A stretch of DNA of 21,466 nt from Proteobacteria bacterium UBA6920 (GTDB lineage Bacteria > Pseudomonadota > Gammaproteobacteria > SG8-11): NCBI GenBank assembly GCA_002448875.1, contig DKAS01000098.1, positions 2,226-23,691 of the forward strand, given 5' to 3'. Position 1 is the first letter of the stretch, and each line of letters opens with the position of its first letter. Of the stretch, positions 7,569 through 15,549 are shown in pieces. The position numbers and the translations under genes are program-made. The notes below the pieces were generated by a model, which ran no database searches, was not told the DNA's origin, and saw only the letters and a program-made list of their open reading frames with translations.

Positions 7569-8984
7569 ATGCACAAGATTTCATTCGTTGCCGCCGCCAG
7601 CCTGCTGGGCATCGGCGCCTGCGCCAGCGCCAGCAGTTTCGATGTCGGCGCCCTGCGCGAAGAGCAATTGCGCGATCACGCGCAGGATTTATTCGGCATC
7701 GAGCGTCCGCTGGCCGCGGCGTCCACCGCCAGCGTCAGCGCGGCCGATGCCCAGGCCAATCCGCTGGCCATGTTGACCCTGGCGCGCGGCCTGCACGCGC
7801 GTGTGGTGTCGGCGCGGGACAATCTTGGCGCCAATATCGATATGATGGCCCTGTGGCCCGACGACGTACATCCCACCCACCTGATTGCCTGCAATGAACA
7901 GGACGCCGGCAAACCCGGCGTGCAGCGCATCGAGCTGGCGACCGGTGAGGTCTCTACCATTCTGAGCGGCACCGTTTCCTGCGATCCGGTGCACCGCACC
8001 GCCTGGGGCACGGTGGTGGTGGCCGAGGAAGCCGGCAACAGCGGCAGCCTGCTGGAAATCATCGATCCCCTGCACACCAATGACGTCGCCTATGACCGCG
8101 CCAGCGGCGCGCTGAGCGGCGCCGATGCCGGTCATGTGGCCCTGCGCCGCGCGGTCGGTCACCTGTCCTTCGAAGGAGTAGGGCTGTTCGCCAATGGCGT
8201 CATGTACTATGGCGACGAAAACCGTCCCGGCAAGGGCGTGGGCGGCGGCGCTTATTTCAAATTCATTCCCACCCTGCCCTGGCAGGGCGGTGAAGCCATC
8301 AGCAAGCTGGACGATTCACCGCTGGCTTCCGGCCGGGTCTACGGTTTGCGTCTGGGCAAGCGCGGCGACAGCGATTACGGTCAGGGCACCAATACCGGCC
8401 TGGGCAACTGGGTGGAAGTGGAAAACGCCAACGATGCGGACCTGCGCGCCGCCGCCGCCGCCATGAAGTTGACCGGTTATTATCGTCCCGAGGACATGGA
8501 CATCGACGCCGGCGCACTGGCCGCCGGCCAGGTGCGGGTATGCGGTAACAACACCGGCAACGAAAGCAACGACAAGAGCTGGGGCGAGACCATCTGTCTG
8601 ACCGACGGCAGCGTGCAGGATGCCCTGGCCAACAGCGCGGTGCCGCAGGTGCAGTATTTCGTCCTCGGTAACAGCGAATTCTCCATGATGGACAACATCG
8701 CTTATCAACCGGGTCGCGGCAACTGGATGATTCACGAAGATCGGGATTCAGTGGAAATGACCGGCGCCGGTTATCCGTTCAACGACAGCATCTGGCTGTG
8801 CCTGGAGGACGGCGCTGATGCCGACAACCTGTCCGACGGCTGCGTGCGTGTCGCCACCCTGAACGATCTGAACGCCGAGTCCACCGGCGGCCTGTTCGAC
8901 GCCAGCGGCAAGCGCTATTTCTTCAGCATCCAGCACAATGTCACCGGCCACGGCGTCATCGTCGAGGTCGATGGCTGGAAGTAA
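7569..8984 (+). CDS. PhoX-family (DUF839) secreted protein, probable phosphate-starvation phosphatase
   Basis: PhoX enzymes are Ca/Fe-dependent alkaline phosphatases outside the cytoplasm. Recognisable PhoX elements in the 471-residue protein, in order: C138 with WGT 146-148 and EE 153-154 (equivalent to the family's C..G.TPWGTW..CEE), GHLSFEG 197-203, YYGDE 213-217 followed by YFKFIP, RPEDMDID 306-313, DNIAYQP 375-381 and FSIQHN 452-457. The leader (MHKISFVAAASLLGIGACASA) lacks the twin arginines common in PhoX. It could be a Sec signal, or a lipoprotein signal with Cys at 18. The start is taken at 7569 because GGGAG lies 6 nt upstream and the leader follows directly. A tandem Pho box lies about 100 nt upstream and a terminator directly follows. 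Substrate not provable here, and several ligands differ from classical PhoX. Confidence 0.82.
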   Translation: MHKISFVAAASLLGIGACASASSFDVGALREEQLRDHAQDLFGIERPLAAASTASVSAADAQANPLAMLTLARGLHARVVSARDNLGANIDMMALWPDDVHPTHLIACNEQDAGKPGVQRIELATGEVSTILSGTVSCDPVHRTAWGTVVVAEEAGNSGSLLEIIDPLHTNDVAYDRASGALSGADAGHVALRRAVGHLSFEGVGLFANGVMYYGDENRPGKGVGGGAYFKFIPTLPWQGGEAISKLDDSPLASGRVYGLRLGKRGDSDYGQGTNTGLGNWVEVENANDADLRAAAAAMKLTGYYRPEDMDIDAGALAAGQVRVCGNNTGNESNDKSWGETICLTDGSVQDALANSAVPQVQYFVLGNSEFSMMDNIAYQPGRGNWMIHEDRDSVEMTGAGYPFNDSIWLCLEDGADADNLSDGCVRVATLNDLNAESTGGLFDASGKRYFFSIQHNVTGHGVIVEVDGWK

Positions 8985-9010
8985 GCGCAGTTAACTATTA
9001 GCAGGATCAG

Positions 9011-9045
9011 CGGCCCGGCCGGCGTAATGCCGACCGGGCCGTTTT
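9011..9045 (+). terminator. Rho-independent terminator after the PhoX-family gene
   Basis: A 13-bp stem with one mismatch (left arm 9011-9023, right arm 9029-9041, loop GTAAT) is followed by TTTT. The arms are CGGCCCGG-C-CGGC and GCCG-A-CCGGGCCG. It sits 26 nt after the PhoX-family stop and next to the end of the converging DUF1343 gene. The U-tract serves only the plus strand. Confidence 0.88.
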
Positions 9046-9046
9046 A

Positions 9047-10252
9047 TTAATACAGAAGTAATTCGCTCGTCTGTTCGCGCCACTGGCGCTCGTCATCCCG
9101 CAGCATGTTTTCCAGATCTCCGGCCCTGGCCTGCGCATCGTCCACCCACTGGCGGATCATGGGACCGCCGTTGATGACATCGAAGGCCAGCCGGTCCGTT
9201 TCGTATTCATAGGCGAAATTGCGCCACAGGGTATAGTCCGGGTAGCACAGGCGAATGGCCTTGAGCAGCAACAGCGTCAGGCGAAACGGCTTGAACGCGT
9301 GGTGGTTGTAGCCGGGGAAGTCGGTGTGCACCTGAAACCCCTGGCACAGCTTGCCGCTGTGCTTGTGAAAGGTCGGCTGGAAGAAGCAGGGGCGGATCGC
9401 CGCGCCCTGCAGCCATTGCGGCGCGAAATCCGTCATACGCTGCAATACCAGGCGGTGGTCAATGTCCGGCGCGCCGATCACTTCCAGGGGAATGCTGGTG
9501 CCGCGACCCTCGGATAATTCCGTGCCCTCGATCAGCACCGAACCGGCATAGAAGCGCGCCATGTTCAGGCTGGAAGCGTTGGGGCTGGGATTGACCCAGG
9601 GCAGCTGGCCCAGCGGCCAGCCGTAGCCCGGGCCGGTGGTGGGATCGTAACCGGCCATGGTCACCACCCGCAGGTCCACAGCCAGCTTACCAGTGCGCAC
9701 GAACCATTGCGCCATTTCGCCCACCGTCAGGCCGTGGCGCATGACGATCGGCCCGGCGCCGACGAAGCTTTCCCAGCCGGCGCCCAGCAGATTGCCTTCG
9801 ACGGGACGTCCGGCGGGATTGGGACGATCCAGCACCCACAGGGATTTGTGGTGGCGGGCGCAGGCCTCCAGTAAATAGAGCAGGGTGGTGATGTAGGTGT
9901 AAATCCGGCAGCCCAGGTCCTGAATGTCGAACAGCAGAACATCGAAGGTATCCATCATTGCATCGCTGGGGCGGCGCACCTTGCCGTACAGGCTGAACAC
10001 GGGGATGCCATGCACCGGATCCACATAGTCGTCCGATTCGACCATGTTGTCCTGTTTGTCGCCGCGCATGCCGTGCTGCGGTCCGAAGGCGGCGCTGAGG
10101 TTTAAACGAGTGCCCTGCTGCAAGGCGTCGACGCTGTGCTGCAGGCGCGCGTTGACCGAGGCCGGGTGGGCGGCAATGGCCACGCGGCGGCCATGCAGCT
10201 GGCGTTGCAGTGAGATGTCGCTGGTCAGTCGATCTATGCCCAGGGTGATCAT
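9047..10252 (-). CDS. DUF1343 protein, NamZ-like exo-beta-N-acetylmuramidase (GH171)
   Basis: DUF1343 includes NamZ, which removes non-reducing-end MurNAc from peptidoglycan fragments. The 401-aa protein shows the family landmarks: VAIAAHPASV near residue 25, FGPQHGMRGD at 57-66, GIPVFSLYGK at 82-91, FDVLLFDIQDLGCRIYTY at 103-120, LDRPNPAGRPVEGN at 141-154, and a long C-terminal part with GTELSEGRGTSIPLE and FQPTFHKHSG. There is no signal peptide, unlike exported NamZ of Bacillus, suggesting a cytoplasmic cell-wall-recycling role (inference). Many family members have Glu where this has Gln in GPQHG. A small dyad (CGGAG/CTCCG, 10256-10268) covers the weak GGAG 11 nt before the ATG. Downstream partner of the DOMON-like gene, 28 nt away. 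Confidence 0.86.
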   Translation of the reverse strand: MITLGIDRLTSDISLQRQLHGRRVAIAAHPASVNARLQHSVDALQQGTRLNLSAAFGPQHGMRGDKQDNMVESDDYVDPVHGIPVFSLYGKVRRPSDAMMDTFDVLLFDIQDLGCRIYTYITTLLYLLEACARHHKSLWVLDRPNPAGRPVEGNLLGAGWESFVGAGPIVMRHGLTVGEMAQWFVRTGKLAVDLRVVTMAGYDPTTGPGYGWPLGQLPWVNPSPNASSLNMARFYAGSVLIEGTELSEGRGTSIPLEVIGAPDIDHRLVLQRMTDFAPQWLQGAAIRPCFFQPTFHKHSGKLCQGFQVHTDFPGYNHHAFKPFRLTLLLLKAIRLCYPDYTLWRNFAYEYETDRLAFDVINGGPMIRQWVDDAQARAGDLENMLRDDERQWREQTSELLLY

Positions 10253-10280
10253 GTGCGGAGGTTCTCCGGTCTGCAGGGGT

Positions 10281-10862
10281 TCAGGATGCGGTCGGCGTCA
10301 GCCGCAGACAGAAACTTTCGGGATGATGAAAATCCGGTTTGGTGCCGCAATGGCGCAGGGCGAAGTAATGCAAACCGCCCTGCAGGTCTTCCACCACGCA
10401 GCTCAGCGCCAGCCCCAGGGTCTGCCCGGCCAGGGGCGGCGGCACCGGCAGGGCGGCGCGCAGGCGCGGTTCCGGGGTGGCGACGGCATCGATGGCGATG
10501 CGGGTGATCCAGGTTTCATGGCGCAATTCCGCGCGATAGTCGGTAAAACGGTAGACGTTCCAGTCGCCACTGGGGGCCAGGTTGTATTCCCAGTATTCGG
10601 TGCTGTCGCTCGGCTTGATAAACGCTTCGCAACAGGTGCTGCGCCACAGATTGTCCTTGCGCTCGCCGGCGCCCCGGGGCGCGGGAAAGAGTACCTGGGC
10701 GGCGCCCGTCAGGCGGAAATCCACATCAAGAAATCCCGCGCGCAAGGTCGCCGTGCCGGAAATCGCCAGCGGCAAAACATCGGTGCCGGCGAACGGCAGC
10801 AGTTGGAACGGCTGGCTGGACATGGTTGCAACTTCCCGGACGACGCTGTGTGTTCCCCGCAT
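10281..10862 (-). CDS. DOMON-like domain protein
   Basis: A 193-residue protein recognised by its overall resemblance to the bacterial DOMON-like family (beta-sandwich, related to carbohydrate- or heme-binding modules). Typical parts are the strand-rich start, DNLWRSTCCEAFIKP near residue 70, YWEYNLAPSGDWNVYRFTDYR, and the end with HYFALRHCGTKPDFHHPESF. The CCEAF..YWEYNLAPSGDW stretch is the strongest signature. No export signal is apparent. Start at 10862 is set by a perfect GGAGG 7 nt upstream; an internal Met at residue 14 is a weaker alternative. It leads the two-gene unit with the NamZ-like gene. Ligand and function unknown. Confidence 0.78.
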   Translation of the reverse strand: MRGTHSVVREVATMSSQPFQLLPFAGTDVLPLAISGTATLRAGFLDVDFRLTGAAQVLFPAPRGAGERKDNLWRSTCCEAFIKPSDSTEYWEYNLAPSGDWNVYRFTDYRAELRHETWITRIAIDAVATPEPRLRAALPVPPPLAGQTLGLALSCVVEDLQGGLHYFALRHCGTKPDFHHPESFCLRLTPTAS

Positions 10863-10966
10863 TGGGGTGCCTCCGATAGTTTAGCCGACGCTAGCAATAT
10901 CGGTTATGGAAACAAATACATAAATCGACGATACGGCTTAAATTGGTATTAAACGCGGTCGCCCTC

Positions 10967-11920
10967 TCAGCCACCGCCTGGTGGCGCGAGCCGTGGCGGA
11001 GCCAAACCGGACAGCGCCCGCAGGTGCCGCCAGAGACCGGCCGGCGGCGCACCGGCAGTGGCAGGCGGGTTCTGGGACAAGGCGGTCGCGGCGGCGGCAC
11101 CGCTATTCCGGTGGTAATCCTGCAGCACTGTGTCGCTTTGATAGCTCACTACGCTGCCGTCGGAGGCATAGACCACGCGGCCATTATCTATAGTACGGCG
11201 CAGCAGCACGCCCTGGTCCTGTTCCAGCCACAGATAGCCCGTGGCGGTTTCGGTCACGGTGTCACCGTTGATCTGCGTGACAATGGTCGTTTCCATGGCG
11301 ATACGCAACGCGTTGTAGTTCCCGGCCGGTACGGTAAGGGAATCGCCGTCCAATACATGCAAATGCAGTTCCGTTTTGCGCTGCCCGACCTCGTTGCCGG
11401 TCAGGGAATCGAACAGGGTGGCGGTTTCGCCGTAATGGTAGTTGTCTCCCAGACTGGCGTTGCGCGGGCGGGCGACTCCCTGATAACTGAGGTAGTCACT
11501 GCTGATGTAATAACTCAAGTCGTCGTCGATGATGGTCCCGGCGTTGGCGTCCATATAGACGGCGCCCAGCGGCGAGGCATCCAGGCTGCGCTGAGCCACC
11601 AGGTATGGGCCGGCGATGCGGCCGCTGTAGGCGTACTTGGACGGAATGGCATCGGCCTGCGCGTAGTCCAGGGTCAGGGTCGAGACTGTCGTCGCCGGGC
11701 TGCCCCCCGCCACAGCGGATTGCAGCGTTGTCGACCAGCTGAAGCTGTCGCCGGGTTTTTCGACGTAAGTTTCCGCCAGCAGGGCGGCGGGCGGTTCGCT
11801 CGGGTTCCAGCAGGCGGAGAGCAACAGGCTGCCGGCGAGAACGCACAGGGCAAAAGCCCGCGCGACACCAGGGGAAATGGCGCGGTGGCGACACGAGGCG
11901 AAACAAAACGGTCCGGGCAT
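10967..11920 (-). CDS. Putative lipoprotein of unknown function
   Basis: Not recognised as a named family. From the ATG at 11920 it is 317 residues: an unusually long Arg/His-bearing n-region, a hydrophobic stretch and the lipobox LLSAC with Cys37, so it is probably anchored to a membrane by lipidation. The body is strand-like and rich in Thr, Asp and Tyr (DYAQADAIPSKYAYSGRIAG, TVPAGNYNALRIAMETT, TATGYLWLEQDQGVLLRRT). The pattern YNALRI..ET...GYLWLEQDQGVL resembles surface lipoproteins that report on processing of a sugar or lipid, but this is only a resemblance. The last 40 residues are Ala/Pro-rich and low in complexity, perhaps an extension past an original end. The frame opens further to TTG 11959, which lacks a ribosome binding site. 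Divergent from the Beta_propel lipoprotein gene. Confidence 0.75.
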   Translation of the reverse strand: MPGPFCFASCRHRAISPGVARAFALCVLAGSLLLSACWNPSEPPAALLAETYVEKPGDSFSWSTTLQSAVAGGSPATTVSTLTLDYAQADAIPSKYAYSGRIAGPYLVAQRSLDASPLGAVYMDANAGTIIDDDLSYYISSDYLSYQGVARPRNASLGDNYHYGETATLFDSLTGNEVGQRKTELHLHVLDGDSLTVPAGNYNALRIAMETTIVTQINGDTVTETATGYLWLEQDQGVLLRRTIDNGRVVYASDGSVVSYQSDTVLQDYHRNSGAAAATALSQNPPATAGAPPAGLWRHLRALSGLAPPRLAPPGGG

Positions 11921-11984
11921 GGGGCGGCTTGGCCTGTGGGTAAATCCTGAGTTAAGCAAAGAGTCGTTAATCTAGCAAGGCGCC

Positions 11985-12000
11985 GCCTCCCTGGGGAGGC
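11985..12000. repeat. Perfect inverted repeat between two divergent lipoprotein genes
   Basis: GCCTCCC and GGGAGGC face each other across 2 nt (or a 6-bp stem with a 4-nt loop). It lies about 65 nt upstream of one gene and 75 nt upstream of the other. There is no U-tract on either strand, so it is more likely an operator or a 5'-leader hairpin than a terminator. Confidence 0.5.
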
Positions 12001-12073
12001 AAATTTGCGCATGCAACGTCTCAGGGACGTACTTATAATTTCAATTAAACCTCGAATGGAACAGGGGGGGACT

Positions 12074-14239
12074 ATGCGTAGAGAGGGTGGTAAAAAACAT
12101 TTTCGCCTTTCCGGCCTGGTGCTAGTAACGGCCGTCAGTTTGCTCGCCGCGTGCAATTTCGCGGACTGGACGGACGGGGGTGCACGGCGGACAGCGACCA
12201 CACCGCTGGCGGCCTTGAGTCTGCATCCCGTGGCGAACTGCGATGAATACCGCGACCGCCTGGCGGACGGCCTGTTTCACAGTTTTACCGAAGGCTACGT
12301 CTACGGTTACGGTTATCTCGAGGGCGATACGCTTCCGGCTGCCAGCGCCGACACGGCGGCGCCGGGAGGCGCGGCCGGCGCGGGCGGGGCGCAGCAGAAA
12401 AGCACGCCGGACGCGGTTTCCCAGACCAACACCCAGGAAGCCGGGGTGGACGAAGCCGATCTGGTGAAAACCGATGCCCAGGGCATACTCTATGTAGTGC
12501 GCAACCGGTATCTGCTGGTGGAAAAAGGCTTCCCGCCCGCCGAGCTGGCCGAGCTGGCCCGCCTCGATCTGGCCATCAATGTTTCCCGCTTGTATCTGGA
12601 CGAAGCCAACCGGCGCTTAGTGATATTCGGCGACGACCCGGTATTCCTGTCGGTGGCGGTGGACAAGGTCAGCAGCTCGCCGATCGCGCCTGACTATTAC
12701 AATCGAACGCACATCGTCTTCGTCGATATCCATGACCCGGCCGCGCCCAAGGTCAGCAGCCGGCTGCTGCTCGACGGTTACCAGGTGGATTCGCGCATGG
12801 TGGCACAGCGGGTGCACCTGGTAACGCGCTTCAACACCCCGGTGCCGGCGGCGCTGACGGCCGACACCGAATTCGCCCAGTTACTGGCGCAATACTGGCA
12901 GACGCGCTGGGGCGATGGCAAAACCCCGGTCGACAGCGTGCAGCTGGCGGATCTGGAACAGCAACTGCGTGAACACATCAAGGCGGCGCTGCGCGCCACG
13001 GCGGTGGAGGATCTGCTGCCGCGGCTGACTCGGATCAATGCGGCCGGGGAAAGCAGCGGCACGCAATTGCTGGCCTGCGGCGATATCTCCCGGCCCGAGG
13101 TCGGTGAACGGGCAGGGTTGCAGATCGTATCCAGTTTCGACAGCGATGGCGACAAACTGCAGGCCACGGCCATTACCGGCGACGCCTGGGAAGTCTATGC
13201 CAGCCCGCAAAACCTCTATTTGGCCCAGAACAGCGGCTACTGGTGGTGGGGTGGCGGCGAGCAGCAGCAGCCGCAGACGGTAGTGCACAAATTCGCCATC
13301 TCCGGCAACGCGCCGCAGTATCGCGCCACCGGCGCGGTGGCTGGCTGGATCAACGACCAGTTCAACCTGAGTGAATACGCCGGCCGCCTGCGGCTGGCCA
13401 CCAGCCGCTTTATGACCGGTATCCTGGCGGCGAACGGCGACAACGGCAATGACCTTTATATACTTGAAGACGACGGCGCGGGCCGGTTGGCGACGCGGGG
13501 TTCGGTGCAGGGCTTTGCCGCCAACGAACGTATCTACAGCGTGCGTTTCGTCGAGGATTCCGCCTATGTAGTGACCTTCCGCCAGGTGGATCCGCTGTTT
13601 ACTTTCGATTTGAGCGATGCGGACCAGCCCCGTCTGGTGGGTTCGGTGGAAATACCCGGCTTCAGCACCTATATGCATCCGCTGGACAAAACCCATCTGC
13701 TGACCATCGGCCGGGGCGGGGACAGCACCGGCGCGACCAATCAGCTGCAATTGCAGATCTTCGACGTCTCCGATCTGGCCGCGCCCAAGCGCACCTTCAG
13801 CTATGTGCCGGTCAGCGGCAGCGCCGGCTACAGCTGGAGCGAAGCGGCCTATAACCACCTGGCGTTCACTTACTTCGCGCCGCGCGGTCTGCTGGCCATC
13901 CCCTTACAGAGCTACAACGCGGCCAACGAGTTCAACGGTTTCGCCTTGTTGCACGTGGACACCACCACCGGTTTCACGGATCTGGGGCGGGTGGATCACC
14001 GTGATCTGGCACGGCAGGCCGTGTGTGCCGACAGCGCCGCGAACCTGTCGCCGGACAGCTATCAGTATTACTGCGGTGATGCCCGCGGTTTCATCTACGC
14101 GGCCTATCCCCTGCGTTCGGTGTTCATGACCGAGGGTGAGCAAACCTATCTTTATACGCTGTCGACCGTGGGGATCAAAGCCACCGATACGAACGCACCT
14201 TCGGTGGCCCTGGGCAAGCTGACGTTCCCCTGGCCCTGA
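12074..14239 (+). CDS. Beta-propeller domain lipoprotein (Beta_propel family)
   Basis: A 721-residue exported protein. The signal is MRREGGKKHFRLSG-LVLVTAVSLLAAC with lipobox LAAC and Cys27. A linker rich in Ala/Gly precedes TNTQEAGVDEADLVKTD at residues 118-134, the hallmark opening of the Beta_propel family (secreted proteins with C-terminal propeller domains). After that come repeated strand units such as ILYVVRNRYLLV, YVTFRQVDPLFTFDLSDADQPRLVG, GFSTYMHPLDKTHLLTIGRGGD, and a C-terminal YLYTLSTVGIKATD. Family function is not known. It is predicted to sit at the outer membrane or surface. The first ATG (12005) would put 23 residues before the signal, so the ATG at 12074, just after the run of G's serving as Shine-Dalgarno, is preferred. 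It has no nearby partner except the divergent lipoprotein. Confidence 0.87.
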   Translation: MRREGGKKHFRLSGLVLVTAVSLLAACNFADWTDGGARRTATTPLAALSLHPVANCDEYRDRLADGLFHSFTEGYVYGYGYLEGDTLPAASADTAAPGGAAGAGGAQQKSTPDAVSQTNTQEAGVDEADLVKTDAQGILYVVRNRYLLVEKGFPPAELAELARLDLAINVSRLYLDEANRRLVIFGDDPVFLSVAVDKVSSSPIAPDYYNRTHIVFVDIHDPAAPKVSSRLLLDGYQVDSRMVAQRVHLVTRFNTPVPAALTADTEFAQLLAQYWQTRWGDGKTPVDSVQLADLEQQLREHIKAALRATAVEDLLPRLTRINAAGESSGTQLLACGDISRPEVGERAGLQIVSSFDSDGDKLQATAITGDAWEVYASPQNLYLAQNSGYWWWGGGEQQQPQTVVHKFAISGNAPQYRATGAVAGWINDQFNLSEYAGRLRLATSRFMTGILAANGDNGNDLYILEDDGAGRLATRGSVQGFAANERIYSVRFVEDSAYVVTFRQVDPLFTFDLSDADQPRLVGSVEIPGFSTYMHPLDKTHLLTIGRGGDSTGATNQLQLQIFDVSDLAAPKRTFSYVPVSGSAGYSWSEAAYNHLAFTYFAPRGLLAIPLQSYNAANEFNGFALLHVDTTTGFTDLGRVDHRDLARQAVCADSAANLSPDSYQYYCGDARGFIYAAYPLRSVFMTEGEQTYLYTLSTVGIKATDTNAPSVALGKLTFPWP

Positions 14240-14320
14240 TCGCGGATTTCGTCCCGATGGCCGGCACGATGGTGGTACCATGGGGTATCGGCCGGGTGCC
14301 GGCCAGACAGGGACATACCC

Positions 14321-14998
14321 TTGCCAGCGACTATCCACGATTTGCTGCGCGCCATCAACACGGAAGCACGGCAGACCGCCGTGTTTACCGGCCGCCGGGA
14401 ATTTGCGCCACAGGTCATGGCGGCGCTGGCGGCGGTACCGCGGGAACGGTTCGTCGGAGAGGAATTGCGGGTGCTGGCCTATATCGACGGCCCACTGAGC
14501 ATAGGCCACGGCCAGACCATTTCCCAACCCTACATCGTCGCCTTGATGACGGATCTGCTGGATCTGTCCGTCGATGATGTGGTGCTGGAAATCGGTACCG
14601 GTTCCGGCTATCAGACCGCGGTCCTGTGTGAGCTGGTGCAGCAGGTATACAGCGTGGAACGTCTGCCGCAGCTGCACGCCCAGGCCAGCGCTCGCCTGCA
14701 TGCTCTCGGTTATGACAATGTAACCACCCGCTGCGCCAACGGCTACCTGGGCTGGTCGGAAAAATCCCCATTCGATGCCATCATCGTCACCGCCGCCGCC
14801 CCGCAGGTGCCGCCGGCGCTGCTGGCGCAGTTGAAGCCGGGCGGGCGGCTGGTGATCCCGGTCGGTCCGCAATACGGTCACCAGGAGTTGATGCGCATCA
14901 GCAAAAACGCCGCCGGCGAGACGCACAGCGAACGCATGCTCAGCGTCGCTTTCGTGCCCTTGATCGATGATACGGCGAATGAGATCGCGCCGCCGTAG
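14321..14998 (+). CDS. pcm: Protein-L-isoaspartate O-methyltransferase
   Basis: SAM-dependent repair enzyme that methylates isoaspartyl residues of aged proteins. The 225-aa sequence carries the Pcm motif IGHGQTISQPYIVALM at residues 61-76, the SAM-binding loop EIGTGSGYQTA at 90-100, the acidic SVERLPQLH post-motif, and AIIVTAAAPQVPPALLAQLKPGGRLVIPVG near 150-185. It starts with TTG at 14321, supported by AGGGA 7 nt upstream and by the first conserved helix beginning there. In many gammaproteobacteria pcm is beside surE and rpoS; here it follows the propeller lipoprotein after 81 nt and is followed by the accessory region. Confidence 0.95.
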   Translation: MPATIHDLLRAINTEARQTAVFTGRREFAPQVMAALAAVPRERFVGEELRVLAYIDGPLSIGHGQTISQPYIVALMTDLLDLSVDDVVLEIGTGSGYQTAVLCELVQQVYSVERLPQLHAQASARLHALGYDNVTTRCANGYLGWSEKSPFDAIIVTAAAPQVPPALLAQLKPGGRLVIPVGPQYGHQELMRISKNAAGETHSERMLSVAFVPLIDDTANEIAPP

Positions 14999-15181
14999 AT
15001 TCGTTGAGACGGTAAGTGCTATGACATTTTGACCGCTAACTGTGCAGGCTGGCTTTTGGCTCTGTCTTTTTTTTGCGTTGGAAGGCCAGGCAAAGGCCTC
15101 TTGCAGGGCCTCGTGCGCTGGTGACGATCAGTATCGCCATATAGTCCACAGCCATACAGATATCAGTATGAATAGACATAT
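14999..15181. other. Intergenic, AT-rich boundary of the accessory stretch
   Basis: No gene seen. A T8 run lies near 15067-15074 but without a convincing stem. The octamer ATCAGTAT occurs twice (15127-15134 and 15162-15169), and AGTAT recurs at 15184 and 15193. Base composition drops to AT-rich here, marking the change from core genes to the island-like region. Confidence 0.4.
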
Positions 15182-15532
15182 CTAGTATGTATAGTATTGA
15201 CGCCGTTCAAGATACTCCCGCAGATCAAGGGCTGGAACGGTGAGCACTACGACTTTTTTTTCCTCTGAGTTATAGGTTTTGTATTGCCGTTCCGGTTGGA
15301 ATTTTCGGGCCAGCTCAATGGCGTCTTTTTCGTTGATCTTTTCGACCAGCGGGAGATCGTCATTATGCGCAATTTCATCCTTCTTGCAATCGATGACGAC
15401 CAATCGACGATCTCCTCGACTCGTGGAATCGGTAACTGAGGTTACGATCTCCCCTTGCAGTTCGGGTTCCCTATGCGCGACAGCATGTCCTTTGCTCTGC
15501 TTGGTCACAGGTACAATGTAGAATACGATCAT
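15182..15532 (-). CDS. Hypothetical protein, 116 aa
   Basis: Not recognised. The product is soluble-looking, without signal or membrane segment: a strand start (MIVFYIVPVTK), a mixed middle with a hydrophobic strand (RRLVVIDC), an amphipathic charged helix (EKINEKDAIELARKFQPE) followed by KTYNSEEKKVVVLTVPALDLREYLERR. An AGGAG 8 nt before the ATG supports translation. It begins 17 nt after the end of the propeller gene on the same strand and is probably cotranscribed, so it may work with it. Low-GC codon use like its neighbour. Confidence 0.7.
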   Translation of the reverse strand: MIVFYIVPVTKQSKGHAVAHREPELQGEIVTSVTDSTSRGDRRLVVIDCKKDEIAHNDDLPLVEKINEKDAIELARKFQPERQYKTYNSEEKKVVVLTVPALDLREYLERRQYYTY

Positions 15533-15549
15533 GACGTTTTCTCCTTTCC

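Noticed and set aside
12881..14926. Antisense frames opposite the Beta_propel lipoprotein and pcm
   Set aside because: High-GC DNA gives long spurious antisense frames; no family resemblance and no upstream signals.
15061..15080. Rho-independent terminator after pcm
   Set aside because: There is a T8 run, but the bases before it do not form a stable stem.
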